Positions 7,416-17,179 of a DNA stretch of 64,000 bases are shown piece by piece. The position numbers and the translations under genes are program-made. The notes beneath the pieces are model-generated. The model saw nothing but the letters and a program-made list of their open reading frames with translations, was not told where the DNA came from and ran no database searches. The DNA lies in the NCBI RefSeq assembly GCF_003697845.1, contig NZ_RDQE01000008.1, positions 62,001 to 126,000 on the forward strand. The letters are read 5' to 3'. This stretch comes from Halobellus captivus. GTDB taxonomy: Archaea; Halobacteriota; Halobacteria; Halobacteriales; Haloferacaceae. Numbering within the stretch: position 1 is the stretch's first letter; every line of letters starts with the position of its first letter.

Positions 7416-10079
7416 ATGAGTACGCGAAAGAGCCGGATCGACGTTCAGGGGATGAGCTGTGCGAACTGCTCCCAGTCCGTCTCCGACGCCGTTCGCTCGC
7501 TCGAGGGGGTCTCGGAGGCGAACGTCAACTTCGCCACCGACGAGGGGTCGGTGACGTACGACCCCGACGAGGTCTCGCTCGGCGAGATATACGACGCGAT
7601 CGAGGGGGCGGGCTACTCGCCGGTGAGCGACACGATCACGATCGCGGTCACCGACATGTCGTGTGCGAACTGCTCGGAGACGATACGGGACGCGCTCGAA
7701 CGGACGCCGGGCGTCGTCGACGCCGATGCCAACTTCGCGACCGACGAGGCACGGGTCACGTACAACCCGGCCGAAGCGAGTCCGGGGGACTTCCACGACG
7801 CGATCGAGGACGCCGGCTACTCGCCCGTTCGGGAGGGGGGCGAGACCGACGACGCCTCCGACGGCGACGCCCGGGAGACCGCCCGGCAGGAGGAGATCCG
7901 TCGGCAACTCCGGCTGACGCTGTTCGGCGCAGTCCTGTCCCTGCCCCTGCTGGTGTTCATGACCGATCACCTGCTGGCGCTCGGCCTCGTCGGGGACGAA
8001 CTCGTCGGCGTTCCGTCCGGATGGATCGCGTTCGCGCTGGCGACGCCCGTCCAGCTGGTGCTCGGCAAGCCGTTCTACGAGAACTCCTACAAGGCGCTCG
8101 TCACGAACGGCCGCGCCAACATGGACGTGCTGATCGCGCTGGGCTCGACCACCGCGTACGTCTACTCCGTGGCGGTCCTGCTCGGGACGATCGCCGGCGG
8201 GCTGTACTTCGACACGGCGGCGTTCATCCTCGTGTTCATCACGCTCGGCAACTACCTCGAGGCCCGCTCGAAGGGACAGGCCGGCGAGGCGCTCCGGACG
8301 CTCCTGGAGATGGAGGCCGACACCGCCACCGTCGTTGACGAGGACGGGAGCGAGGTGGAGGTCCCGCTCGAGGACGTCGAAGTCGGCGACCGGATGAAGA
8401 TCCGGCCCGGCGAGCAGATCCCCACCGACGGGGTCGTCGTCGACGGCCAGTCGGCCGTCGACGAGTCGATGGTGACCGGCGAGTCCGTCCCCGTCGAGAA
8501 GTCCGAGGGCGACGAGGTGGTCGGCTCGACCATCAACGAGAACGGCGTGCTCGTCGTGGAGGCGACGAGGGTCGGGAGGGACACGGCGCTCCAGCAGATC
8601 GTTCGGACGGTGAAGGAGGCGCAGTCGCGCCAGCCCGACATCCAGAACCTCGCCGACCGCATCTCCGCGTACTTCGTCCCCGCGGTCATCGCCAACGCCG
8701 TCCTCTGGGGGGTCGTCTGGTTCCTGTTTCCCGAGGCCCTCGCGGGCTTCGTCGACGGCCTCCCGCTGTGGGGGCTCGTCGCGGGCGGTCCCGTCGCCAC
8801 CGGCGGCGTCTCGGTCTTCGAGTTCTCGATCGTCGTGTTCGCGTCCGCGGTACTGATCGCCTGTCCCTGTGCGCTGGGCCTTGCGACCCCCGCCGCGACG
8901 ATGGTCGGAACGACCCTGGGTGCGCGGAACGGCGTCCTGTTCAAGGGGGGAGACGTCCTCGAACGCGCGAAGGACGTCGACACCGTCGTCTTCGACAAGA
9001 CCGGGACGCTCACGAGAGGCGAGATGGAACTGACCGACGTCGTCGTCCTCGACGACGGGGAGCGGCCCGTCGGGGACCGCGACGGCGGGACGCTCTCCGC
9101 CGACGGCGGCCGTCTCGCCGCCCGTGAGCCGCTCGGCGAGGACGACGTGCTTCGGCTCGCGGCCATCGCCGAGAGCGGGAGCGAACACCCGCTCGCCCGC
9201 GCGATCGTCGACGGCGCCGTCGAGCGCGGCATCGATACGGCCGACCCCGACGACTTCGAGAACGTCCCCGGCCACGGCATCAAAGCCACCGTGAACGGCA
9301 GGGAGGTGCTGGTCGGCAATCGGAAGCTCCTCCGTGACGACGGGATCGACCCCTCGCCCGCCCTGGAGACGATGGAGCGTCTCGAAAAGGAGGGGAAGAC
9401 GGCGATGCTGGTCGCGCTGCGCGGCTCGGATGGAAGCGGGAACCCCGAGTCGAACGGCGATCAGCCGCCATCGGAGGGTGAGATCGTGGGCGTGGTCGCC
9501 GCCGCCGACACGGTCAAGGAGACCGCGAGGGACGCCGTGAGCCAGCTTCGAGAGCGCGGCATCGACGTGATGATGATCACCGGCGACAACGAGCGGACCG
9601 CACGTGCCGTCGCCGAACGGGTCGGGATCGAACCCCGGAACGTCCGCGCGGAGGTCCTTCCCGAGGACAAGTCGGACGCCGTGGAATCCGTCCAGGAGGG
9701 CGGTCGAAAGGCCATGATGGTGGGCGACGGCGTCAACGACGCCCCCGCGCTCGCGGTCGCCTACGTCGGCACGGCGATCGGCTCGGGCACGGACGTCGCC
9801 ATCGAGGCCGCCGACGTGACGCTGATGCGCGACGACCCGGTCGACGTCGTGAAGGCGATCCGCATCTCGGACGCGACGCTCGCGAAGATCAGACAGAACC
9901 TCGTGTGGGCGCTGGGATACAACACGGCGATGATCCCCCTGGCCTCGCTCGGGTTGCTCCAGCCCGTGCTCGCCGCCGTCGCGATGGCGTTCTCGAGCGT
10001 GTCGGTGCTGTCGAACAGCCTGCTGTTCCGTCGGTACACGCCCGACCACGACTACGAACTGCTCGGTCGGCTCCGCTGA
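7416..10079 (+). CDS. copA: Copper-exporting P1B-type ATPase
   Basis: ATP-driven Cu(I) export pump of the cytoplasmic membrane. It has two N-terminal heavy-metal-associated domains, with metal ligands Cys15/Cys18 (GMSCANC) and Cys83/Cys86 (DMSCANC). Then come membrane helices, the TGES actuator motif, the intramembrane Cys483-Pro-Cys485 metal site, phosphorylation Asp527 (DKTGT), and [10 protein letters not shown] (about 770). CPC plus two CxxC domains indicates Cu(I)/Ag(I). The ATG at 7416 is chosen because homologues begin shortly before the first metal domain. An in-frame ATG at 7392 adds eight residues and is also possible given a TATA-like box near 7360. No separate CopZ chaperone gene is adjacent. 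Confidence 0.95.
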   Translation: MSTRKSRIDVQGMSCANCSQSVSDAVRSLEGVSEANVNFATDEGSVTYDPDEVSLGEIYDAIEGAGYSPVSDTITIAVTDMSCANCSETIRDALERTPGVVDADANFATDEARVTYNPAEASPGDFHDAIEDAGYSPVREGGETDDASDGDARETARQEEIRRQLRLTLFGAVLSLPLLVFMTDHLLALGLVGDELVGVPSGWIAFALATPVQLVLGKPFYENSYKALVTNGRANMDVLIALGSTTAYVYSVAVLLGTIAGGLYFDTAAFILVFITLGNYLEARSKGQAGEALRTLLEMEADTATVVDEDGSEVEVPLEDVEVGDRMKIRPGEQIPTDGVVVDGQSAVDESMVTGESVPVEKSEGDEVVGSTINENGVLVVEATRVGRDTALQQIVRTVKEAQSRQPDIQNLADRISAYFVPAVIANAVLWGVVWFLFPEALAGFVDGLPLWGLVAGGPVATGGVSVFEFSIVVFASAVLIACPCALGLATPAATMVGTTLGARNGVLFKGGDVLERAKDVDTVVFDKTGTLTRGEMELTDVVVLDDGERPVGDRDGGTLSADGGRLAAREPLGEDDVLRLAAIAESGSEHPLARAIVDGAVERGIDTADPDDFENVPGHGIKATVNGREVLVGNRKLLRDDGIDPSPALETMERLEKEGKTAMLVALRGSDGSGNPESNGDQPPSEGEIVGVVAAADTVKETARDAVSQLRERGIDVMMITGDNERTARAVAERVGIEPRNVRAEVLPEDKSDAVESVQEGGRKAMMVGDGVNDAPALAVAYVGTAIGSGTDVAIEAADVTLMRDDPVDVVKAIRISDATLAKIRQNLVWALGYNTAMIPLASLGLLQPVLAAVAMAFSSVSVLSNSLLFRRYTPDHDYELLGRLR

Positions 10080-10165
10080 GCGGTCCCCTCCCGGCGGTGT
10101 CCGGACGGTCACGTCCGGATGTCCCTTTCGCAGTTTTCAAGCCACGCGCCCGTGAGATACGGGTA

Positions 10166-11338
10166 ATGACACGCACGGTCTGGATCAAAGCCGACGGCGC
10201 GGTCGGCGACTGGGAGACGCGAAAGCGACGGATCACGACCGCCATCGAGGCGGGCGCGGACTGGGTGCTCGTCGACGAGACCGACGTCGGTCGCGTCAGG
10301 GAGCTCGGCGACGTGAACGTGGCGGCGTTCCTCGCGGACGCCGACGTCGTCGACGGCGACGACGAGAACGCCGAGGCGGACGCTTACTTCGTCGGGAAGG
10401 GCGGCGAGGGCGACGGCACCATCGACCTCCCCGAGGACTTCTCCGGGTCGGCGGACCTCACGACCCTCCGGCGACGCGACGACCGCGCGCAGGGCGCGTA
10501 CGTCCGCGTGCTCGGCACGGAGTACGAGGCGTTCGCCGAGGCGGCGGCGGAGGCGGCCGACTTCACGGTGATCGTCGGCGAGGACTGGTCCATCATCCCC
10601 CTCGAGAACCTGATCGCGCGCGTCGGCGAGGAGACCCACCTGATCGCGGGCGCGACGACCGCGGCGGAGGCGCGAACCGCCTTCGAGACGCTCGAGATCG
10701 GCGCGGACGGGGTGCTCCTGGATTCCGACTCGCCCGACGAGATCCGCGGCGCGGTCGAGGCACGGGACGCCGCCGACCGCGAGACGCTCGACCTCCGGTA
10801 CGCCGAGGTGACCGCGGTCGAGGCCACCGGCATGGCGGACCGCGTCTGTATCGACACCGGCTCGCTGATGGACGGCGACGAGGGGATGCTGGTCGGATCG
10901 ATGTCCCGCGGGCTCTTCTTCGTCCACGCGGAGACCGCGGAGTCGCCGTACGTCGAGTCGCGCCCGTTCCGCGTGAACGCCGGCGCGGTCCACGCGTACG
11001 TTCGCAACCCCGAGGGCGGTACCAACTACCTCGCGGAGCTGTCGAGCGGCGACGAGGTCCAGATCGTGGACACCGACGGGGACACCCGCGAGGCGATCGT
11101 CGGCCGCGTGAAGATCGAGAAGCGCCCGATGTTCCGGGTCCAGGCCGAACTCGAGACCGACGACGGGGTCGACCGGATCGAGACGCTGATCCAGAACGCC
11201 GAGACGGTGAAGGTCGCCACGAAGGAGGGACGGACCGCCGTCACCGACCTCGAGGAGGGCGACGAGGCGCTCGTCTACTACGAGGACGTCGCGCGCCACT
11301 TCGGCGAGGCGGTCGAGGAGAGCATCATCGAGAAGTAA
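10166..11338 (+). CDS. aroB': 3-dehydroquinate synthase type II (archaeal)
   Basis: Converts 2-amino-3,7-dideoxy-D-threo-hept-6-ulosonate to 3-dehydroquinate with NAD in the archaeal entry to the shikimate pathway. The 390-residue protein has the hallmarks of the MJ1249-type family: TVWIKADGAVGDWE at the N terminus, the central IPLENLIA, the GxMxVGSMSRGLFFVHAE segment, and NAGAVHAYV. It is not related to bacterial AroB. The ATG at 10166 starts exactly at the conserved N terminus. The partner ADH synthase gene is not in the window. Confidence 0.95.
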   Translation: MTRTVWIKADGAVGDWETRKRRITTAIEAGADWVLVDETDVGRVRELGDVNVAAFLADADVVDGDDENAEADAYFVGKGGEGDGTIDLPEDFSGSADLTTLRRRDDRAQGAYVRVLGTEYEAFAEAAAEAADFTVIVGEDWSIIPLENLIARVGEETHLIAGATTAAEARTAFETLEIGADGVLLDSDSPDEIRGAVEARDAADRETLDLRYAEVTAVEATGMADRVCIDTGSLMDGDEGMLVGSMSRGLFFVHAETAESPYVESRPFRVNAGAVHAYVRNPEGGTNYLAELSSGDEVQIVDTDGDTREAIVGRVKIEKRPMFRVQAELETDDGVDRIETLIQNAETVKVATKEGRTAVTDLEEGDEALVYYEDVARHFGEAVEESIIEK

Positions 11339-11467
11339 CGTGATCCCTCACCGAGAGTGACGGATCGCCCTCGGTGACGGCGGATCCGGTCCCCGGTCCA
11401 GTCGAGCGGACGGCCCGCGAACCGAGTGGACGACGCCTGTTTTTCGTCTTCCACGAACCCGGACACT

Positions 11468-11637
11468 GTGACCGATCCGGGTGCTCCACGTCGACGACGA
11501 CCCGGCGTTCGCCGACCTCGCGTCCGAGTTTCCGTAAGGTGAGAGCCACCGGATCGACGTGCGCACCGAGACGGAGCCGACCGTCGCCGACGCGAACGTG
11601 CTGGACGGCGTTCGATTCGAGATCGCGACCGAGTGAC
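11468..11637 (+). pseudogene. Remnant of a response-regulator receiver domain
   Basis: Translation from 11475 gives IRVLHVDDDPAFADLASEF, the classic start of a haloarchaeal receiver domain with its acidic cluster. The reading is broken on both sides. A GTG-ACC-GA start remnant at 11468 is out of frame, a TAA follows about 20 codons in, and after that RIDVRTETEP and a short tail run to a TGA. The phospho-acceptor strand and the rest of the domain are missing. Receiver-PAS-kinase proteins are common in haloarchaea, so this is probably the decayed N-terminal part of the kinase gene that follows. Confidence 0.7.
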
Positions 11638-11672
11638 GGTCGGACGTGGATGAGTGACGGTCGGACGCGGAC
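11631..11672 (+). repeat. Two copies of a 21-bp tandem repeat
   Basis: GAGTGACGGTCGGACG occurs at 11631-11646 and again at 11652-11667, an exact 21-bp period. It covers the end of the receiver remnant and lies before the histidine kinase promoter. It probably arose by slippage during decay of the region. Confidence 0.75.
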
Positions 11673-11736
11673 GACACTCCCGCGTGGGCGGGTATCAACA
11701 GTTAACTATCGGGACCCCGGACGTGCTCGTGAAGCG

Positions 11737-12756
11737 ATGAGATCGCCGGATCCACCCGTCGCCTCCGACGATTTCTATCGGACTCTCGTCGAGAACGCCT
11801 CGGAGGGGATGTTGACGATCGACGCCGAAAGCGAGATCGTCTACGCCAATCCGGCGATCGAGGACATTCTGGGATACGCCCCCGACGAGCTGATCGGGAG
11901 CTCGAAGATGAAGATCATCCCGGAGCGGCTCCAGCCGGTCCACGCCTCGGCGCTCGCGGCGTACGTCCGGACGGGAGAACGGAACATCGACTGGGACGGG
12001 ATCGAACTCCCCGCCCAACACAAGGACGGCCACGAGGTGCCGACGCTCGTCAGCCTTCGGGAACACGAGTACGACGGCGAACAGTACTTCACGGGGGTCG
12101 TCCGGGACGTCACCGAACGGAAGCGCCGGGAGGAGCAGCTCCGCGACCAGAAGGACCGCCTCGACGAGTTCGCGGACATCCTCGCACACGACATCCGGAA
12201 CCCGCTGTCGGTCGCCATCGGGTACACCGACATCGCTCGAGAGAACCACGATGCCCCCGAACTCGAGAACATCGCCGAGTCGCTCGCCCGGATCGACGAC
12301 CTCGTCGACGACGTGTTGGCGCTCTCGAAGGAGGGCCGGGAGATCGGCGAGACCGAACCCGTCGCGGTCGAGGAGAGCGTCCACGAGTCGTGGCGGAACG
12401 TGGACATGCGGGGAGCAACCCTGCGGATCGACTCGGAGTTGGGGACGGTCGAGGCCGACGAGAGCCGCTTTCGCGAACTCCTCGAGAACCTCTTCGGGAA
12501 CTGCATGGAACACGGCGGGAGGGACGTGACGGTCCGCGTCGGTCGGACGCCGGACGGCACCTTGTACGTCGCCGACGACGGTCCCGGGATCCCCGAGAGC
12601 GTCCGTCGAGAGGTGTTCGAGTACGGCTACTCGACGACGGAGGACGGGACCGGATACGGCCTCTCGATCGTGGCTCGGATCGCGGACGCTCACGGCTGGG
12701 ACGTCTCCGTGACCGAGGGCGTCGACGGCGGCGCACGGTTCGAGATAGTTCCTTGA
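11737..12756 (+). CDS. PAS-domain sensor histidine kinase
   Basis: A 339-residue soluble sensor kinase. The PAS domain at about 12-128 (FYRTLVENASEGMLTID .. VVRDVTERKRR) leads into a HisKA helix with phospho-acceptor His151 (ILAHDIRNPLS). The HATPase_c domain has N box LLENLFGNCMEHG, G1 VADDGPGIP and G2 GTGYGLS. No membrane segment or receiver is present, and a broken receiver-domain fragment lies directly upstream. The TATA-like AGTTAACTA about 30 bp before the ATG supports this start. There is no adjacent intact response regulator, as is usual for haloarchaeal orphan kinases. The signal is unknown. Confidence 0.9.
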   Translation: MRSPDPPVASDDFYRTLVENASEGMLTIDAESEIVYANPAIEDILGYAPDELIGSSKMKIIPERLQPVHASALAAYVRTGERNIDWDGIELPAQHKDGHEVPTLVSLREHEYDGEQYFTGVVRDVTERKRREEQLRDQKDRLDEFADILAHDIRNPLSVAIGYTDIARENHDAPELENIAESLARIDDLVDDVLALSKEGREIGETEPVAVEESVHESWRNVDMRGATLRIDSELGTVEADESRFRELLENLFGNCMEHGGRDVTVRVGRTPDGTLYVADDGPGIPESVRREVFEYGYSTTEDGTGYGLSIVARIADAHGWDVSVTEGVDGGARFEIVP

Positions 12757-12811
12757 AGCGCGCACGTCCCCCGACAAGTGTTAGCCCGTCGCGTCCATAG
12801 CCGAGACAACG

Positions 12812-13882
12812 ATGACCACCATCGGCATCGTCGGCGCGGGTGCGGCCGCGGCGGCGGCGACGCACGTCCTCGACTCGGCCGTCCCGGACGCCGAGGTGAC
12901 CGTCCTCGAGAAGTCGGGCGGACTCTGTGGCCGGGCCGCGACCCGACGGAACGACGACCGTGACCTCGTGTACGACTACGGCGCGAACTACCTCAAGGCG
13001 GACGACGATCGAGTCGTCGAACTCGTCACCGAGACCCTCGACGACGAGGGGATGGTCGACGCGACCGAGCCCGTGTACACCTTCGACGAGTCCGGCGAGG
13101 TGTCGCCCGGGCGCGACGCCGACGACCACAAGTGGAGCTACCGGACGGGACTCACCCAGATCGCCAAACGACTGTTCGGCGGGACCGACGCGACGGTCCA
13201 CCGGCGGACCCGCGTCGAGACGATCCGACGGGATGAAAGCGGAGACCACCCGTGGACCCTCGTCGACACCGACGGCGACTCGTGGGGACCGTGCGACGTC
13301 CTGCTCGTGAATCCGCCGGCGCCCCAGACCGCCGAACTGCTCGCGGACGCCGAGTGGGAGTCACCGGTCCGCGAGCGACTCCGCGCGGCCGCCGCCGACG
13401 TGCCCTACCGCACCGTCTGGACCGCGATCCTCCACTACCCCTTCGCGCTCGATCGACCGTACTACGGGCTCGTGAACGCGGACAAGGAGCACGCGGTCGG
13501 CTGGATCTCCCGCGAGGAGTGTAAGGACGGCCACGTTCCCGACGGCGAGTCGCTGCTCGTCGTCCAGGCGGGCGGCGAGTGGTCGGCCGAGCGCTACGAC
13601 GCCGACCCCGCCGACAACGTGGCCGAACTCGCCGGCCACGCCGCCGACATCGTGGGAGACGACCGGCTCCTGGACCCCGACTGGACCGACCACCAGGGCT
13701 GGCGTTACGCGATCCCCGAGGGCGAACTCGATCGCGAGCCGGCCCACGGAGAGGACCCGGTCGACGCGGCGGCGCGTGAGGGACTGTACGTCCTCGGCGA
13801 CTGGGTCGCCGGCGAGGGTCGACTCCACGCCGCGCTCGCGAACGGGCTCGACGCGGGTAAGCGGGTCGCCGAGGACGTTTGA
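12812..13882 (+). CDS. FAD-dependent oxidoreductase (renalase/amine oxidase-like)
   Basis: A 356-residue flavoprotein. An N-terminal Rossmann dinucleotide fold (GIVGAGAAAAAAT, then VTVLEKSGGLCGRAATRR) matches the amine oxidase/renalase group, where GG-x-x-G-R binds FAD. The C-terminal GLYVLGDWVAGEGRLHAALANG segment is the second FAD-contacting motif. The substrate is unknown. Family members oxidise amines, desaturate carotenoid-like compounds or oxidise aberrant NAD(P)H forms. The gene follows the kinase gene by 55 bp and is convergent with the carboxypeptidase gene. Confidence 0.88.
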   Translation: MTTIGIVGAGAAAAAATHVLDSAVPDAEVTVLEKSGGLCGRAATRRNDDRDLVYDYGANYLKADDDRVVELVTETLDDEGMVDATEPVYTFDESGEVSPGRDADDHKWSYRTGLTQIAKRLFGGTDATVHRRTRVETIRRDESGDHPWTLVDTDGDSWGPCDVLLVNPPAPQTAELLADAEWESPVRERLRAAAADVPYRTVWTAILHYPFALDRPYYGLVNADKEHAVGWISREECKDGHVPDGESLLVVQAGGEWSAERYDADPADNVAELAGHAADIVGDDRLLDPDWTDHQGWRYAIPEGELDREPAHGEDPVDAAAREGLYVLGDWVAGEGRLHAALANGLDAGKRVAEDV

Positions 13883-13913
13883 ACGGGGCTGAACGGAGGG
13901 AGTCCGTCCCCTC

Positions 13914-15440
13914 CTAGAGGTCGTACAGCTCGCCGTACTTCCCCTCGACGTACGCGAGGAACGCGTCAGCCGAGAAGTCCTCGCCGGTCGCGCGCTTCAC
14001 CAGCTCGTTCGTCTCGTAGCGGGAGCCGTGGCGGTGAACGTTCTCTCCGAGCCACTCGCGGAGCGGGTCGAAGTCGCCGTCGGCGATCGAGCCCTCGAGG
14101 TCGTCGAGGTCGTCCTCCGCGGCCGCGTACAGCTGGGCCGCCATGACGGACCCGAGCGAGTAGGTCGGGAAGTAGCCGAAGTTGCCGTGGCTCCAGTGGA
14201 TGTCCTGGAGACATCCCTCCGCGTCCGTTTCGGGCCGGATCCCGAGGTACTCCTCGTACTTGTCGTTCCAGACCTCGGGCACGTCCTCCACGGCGAGGTC
14301 GCCCCGGATCAGGTCGCGCTCGATCTCGAAGCGAACGACGATGTGGAGGTGGTAGGTGAGCTCGTCGGCCTCGACGCGGATGAAGTTGTCCTCGTACACC
14401 TGGTTCGCGGCCTCGTAGGCGTCCTCGACGGCGGCGTCCGCCGTCCCGGGGAAGCGTTCCTGGAACGTGGGGAGGAAGAGCTTCCAGAACGCTCGACTCC
14501 GGCCGACGTGGTTCTCCCAGAGCCGCGACTGCGACTCGTGGACCGAGAGGTCGCGGGACTCGCCGAGCGGGGTCCCCCAGTGCTCCCGGGGAAGCCCGAG
14601 GTTGTACTGGGCGTGGCCGAACTCGTGGATCGTCGAGCCGATCGCGCCGAGCGGGTCGGACTCGTCGAAGCGCGTCGTCACCCGGCAGTCGAACTGGTTT
14701 CCGGAGGTGAACGGGTGCGAGGAGACGTCGAGCCGACCGCGGTCGAAGTCGTAGCCGACGAGTTCCAGGGCGTCGCGCGCGAGCGCCTCCTGGTCCTCCT
14801 CGGGGAACGTCCCCTCGAAGGTGTCGACGGCGAGGTCGCGGTCGGACTCGCGGATCTCGTCGATCATGGGGACGAGCGTCTCGCGCAGTTCCTCGAGGAT
14901 CGCTTCGGCGCGCTCGATCGACAGACACGGCTCGTAGTCCTCGAAGAGCACCGCGTAGGGGTCGCGGTCGGGGTCGATGTGCTCCGCGTACTCGCGTTTG
15001 AGTTCGACGTGCTTCTCCAGGTGCGGCGCGAACGCCTCGAAGTCGTCCTCGGCCCTCGCCTCCTCCCAGGCCGCGAGCGCCTCCGAACTCGTCTCGCTTA
15101 TCTCCTCGACGAGCTCGACGGGGACCGCGTCGGCGCGGTCGTACTCGCGGCGGATCTCGCGGACGACCGCCGCCCGCTCGTCGGTCAACCCGGCCCCCTC
15201 GAGTTCGTCGAGGAGCTCGCCGGTCTCGTCGTCGGTCAGCATGTCGTGGCGGACCGACGAGAGCGTCGAGAGCTGTTTCGAGCGGGCGGGCGTCCCGCCC
15301 TCGGGCATCATCACCTGTTGGTCCCAGCCGAGGACGCCGGCGGCGCTGCCGACCGCGTTCCAGCGTTTCGCGCGCTCGAGGAGGGCGTCGTACGCGTCCG
15401 GCGCGTCGGACCCGTCGTCGGATGCGGCTTCCGTTGCCAT
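13914..15440 (-). CDS. Carboxypeptidase Taq (M32 family) metallopeptidase
   Basis: Cytosolic zinc or cobalt carboxypeptidase that trims C-terminal residues from peptides. It has 508 residues, the normal M32 length. The zinc site HEFGH lies at His272-Glu273-His276 (STIHEFGHAQYN), and the M32 hallmark LGWDQQVMMP is near the N terminus. The start at MATEAASDDG is chosen because homology begins soon after. The frame continues upstream but overlaps the region before the threonine aldolase gene. A role in recycling peptides is likely. Confidence 0.94.
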   Translation of the reverse strand: MATEAASDDGSDAPDAYDALLERAKRWNAVGSAAGVLGWDQQVMMPEGGTPARSKQLSTLSSVRHDMLTDDETGELLDELEGAGLTDERAAVVREIRREYDRADAVPVELVEEISETSSEALAAWEEARAEDDFEAFAPHLEKHVELKREYAEHIDPDRDPYAVLFEDYEPCLSIERAEAILEELRETLVPMIDEIRESDRDLAVDTFEGTFPEEDQEALARDALELVGYDFDRGRLDVSSHPFTSGNQFDCRVTTRFDESDPLGAIGSTIHEFGHAQYNLGLPREHWGTPLGESRDLSVHESQSRLWENHVGRSRAFWKLFLPTFQERFPGTADAAVEDAYEAANQVYEDNFIRVEADELTYHLHIVVRFEIERDLIRGDLAVEDVPEVWNDKYEEYLGIRPETDAEGCLQDIHWSHGNFGYFPTYSLGSVMAAQLYAAAEDDLDDLEGSIADGDFDPLREWLGENVHRHGSRYETNELVKRATGEDFSADAFLAYVEGKYGELYDL

Positions 15441-15588
15441 ACCGCGTGGAACGGTCGGGTGCGTTAAGAAGGACGCGCTCCCGGAATCCGATCGGCGGGG
15501 ACCTTCGTGACCCGGCAGGTCGCGATCCGACGGGACGATCCCGAGAGCGCGAGCTATTTGATGCCGGCCGCGAAACGCCGGGACAGAG

Positions 15589-16635
15589 ATGTCCACGGAC
15601 GACTTCATCGACATGCGTTCGGACACCGTCACCCGCCCCTCGGAGGCGATGCGGGACGCCGCCCGCGACGCCGACGTCGGCGACGACGTGTACCGCGACG
15701 ACCCGACGGTCAACGAACTGGAACGCCGCGCGGCCGACGCCGTCGGCATGGAGGCCGCCCTCTACACGCCGAGCGGAACGATGGCCAACCAGATCGCGAT
15801 CAACGTCCACACCGACCCCGGCCAGGAGGTGCTCCTGGAGCGGGAGTCACACGTCTACCGGTGGGAACTCGCGGGCGCGTCCGCGCTCTCGGGGCTCCAG
15901 ACGCGGACGATCGACGCCGGCGAGCGCTGCGTCCCGACTCTCGAGGAGGTCGAGCGGGGGATCGTCGAGGAGGACCTCCACCGACCCGGAACCGGTCTCC
16001 TGACGCTCGAGAACACCCACAACTACCGCGGCGGGATCGCCGTGCCGAAGGAGCGCCTCGACGCCGCCGCGACCGCCGCGCGCGACGCCGGAGTCCCGGT
16101 TCACCTCGACGGCGCGCGCGTGTTCAACGCGAGCGTCGCGCTCGACGAACCCGCGCCCGACCTCGTCGAGGAGATCGACAGCGTCACCTTCTGTCTCTCG
16201 AAGGGGCTCGGCGCGCCGGTCGGGTCGATCCTCGCCGGCGACGAGGCGTTCATCGAGGCGGCCCGCCGGGTCCGAAAGCTGTTCGGCGGCGGGATGCGAC
16301 AGGCCGGCATGATCGCCGCGCCCGGGTTGCTCGCGTTGGAGAACGTCGATCGACTCGCCGAGGACCACGCCAACGCCGCCGCCCTCGCCGCCGGGCTCGA
16401 CGACCTCCCGGGCGTCTCCGTGCCCGAACCCGACACGAACATCGTCGTCGCCGACACCGAGGCCGCCGGTATCGAGGCGGGCGAGTTCGTCGAGGCCTGT
16501 ACCGACGCCGGCGTCGGCTGCGGCGAGTTCGACGCGTACACGACCCGCTTCACGACGCACCTCGGGATCGGCGGCGAGGACGTCGACGAGGCAGTCGACC
16601 GGGTGAGCGAGGTCGTCGCGGCGCTGTCGGCGTAG
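15589..16635 (+). CDS. Low-specificity threonine aldolase (PLP-dependent)
   Basis: Fold-type I PLP enzyme that cleaves L-threonine or allo-threonine to glycine and acetaldehyde. The 348-residue protein begins with the family signature DMRSDTVTRPSEAMR, followed by GDDVYRDDPTVNELE. It has LHLDGAR-type cofactor Asp (VPVHLDGARVFNA) and the PLP lysine in FCLSKGLGAPVGS. The TATA-like GCTATTTGATG about 30-40 bp upstream supports the ATG. It could serve glycine synthesis. Related beta-eliminating enzymes cannot be fully excluded. Confidence 0.93.
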   Translation: MSTDDFIDMRSDTVTRPSEAMRDAARDADVGDDVYRDDPTVNELERRAADAVGMEAALYTPSGTMANQIAINVHTDPGQEVLLERESHVYRWELAGASALSGLQTRTIDAGERCVPTLEEVERGIVEEDLHRPGTGLLTLENTHNYRGGIAVPKERLDAAATAARDAGVPVHLDGARVFNASVALDEPAPDLVEEIDSVTFCLSKGLGAPVGSILAGDEAFIEAARRVRKLFGGGMRQAGMIAAPGLLALENVDRLAEDHANAAALAAGLDDLPGVSVPEPDTNIVVADTEAAGIEAGEFVEACTDAGVGCGEFDAYTTRFTTHLGIGGEDVDEAVDRVSEVVAALSA

Positions 16636-16654
16636 ACCGATCGACCGTCTCGTT

Positions 16655-17026
16655 TCACCCCGTCGCGATCCACATCAGCCGGACGTTCGAGCCGGTGAGG
16701 TAGAGCCCGACGAGGGTCAGGAGTACGGGCGGGAAGTAGTAGAGGAGCCCGTCGCCATCCCGGGCACCGAGGACGCTGATCCACAGCATGACGAGGTACA
16801 CCGCGATCTTGAGCCCGACGAGCCCCGCGAGCCCGAAGGAGTCCAGCGCCAGAGCGACGACCGGATTGGCCTCCTCGACGGCGGGGACGTACGCGAGGAA
16901 GGCTATCGTCGAGACGATGTCGCCGACCCCGTACGTCGACGTCGCGGCGATCCAGAGGGTGTAGAACTCCTCCGGCCGCCGGAGGTACGCCGGGTGACGT
17001 CGGGTCCGGTCGCGGGAACGTGACAC
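16655..17026 (-). CDS. Small membrane protein of unknown function
   Basis: A 123-residue protein with a basic N terminus (RSRDRTRRHPAYLRRPEEF) and three predicted membrane helices: about 24-48, 59-84 (LDSFGLAGLVGLKIAVYLVML) and 95-119. The pattern EEANPVV before helix 2 and LKIAVYL within it recurs in a family of haloarchaeal uncharacterised membrane proteins (possibly DUF5658). There is no enzymatic motif. It is convergent with the threonine aldolase gene, 19 bp apart. Confidence 0.75.
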   Translation of the reverse strand: MSRSRDRTRRHPAYLRRPEEFYTLWIAATSTYGVGDIVSTIAFLAYVPAVEEANPVVALALDSFGLAGLVGLKIAVYLVMLWISVLGARDGDGLLYYFPPVLLTLVGLYLTGSNVRLMWIATG

Positions 17027-17179
17027 GTCGGTTCCTCCGCGGGAGGGACCCTGAAAGTATCGCTCCGCGGTCGCGCCGGAGTCCGTTCGGAGTCGGTTCC
17101 GGTTCGTCCCGGATTCCCCTCCGGATGGACTCGAGGCCGCTTCCGGATCGCTTTATGCCGGGCGACGGCTGCAACATGT

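Noticed and set aside
6744-10112. Open frame of about 1120 codons on the minus strand
   Set aside because: Antisense to copA; low-complexity sequence without motifs, while the plus strand has a complete P-type ATPase.
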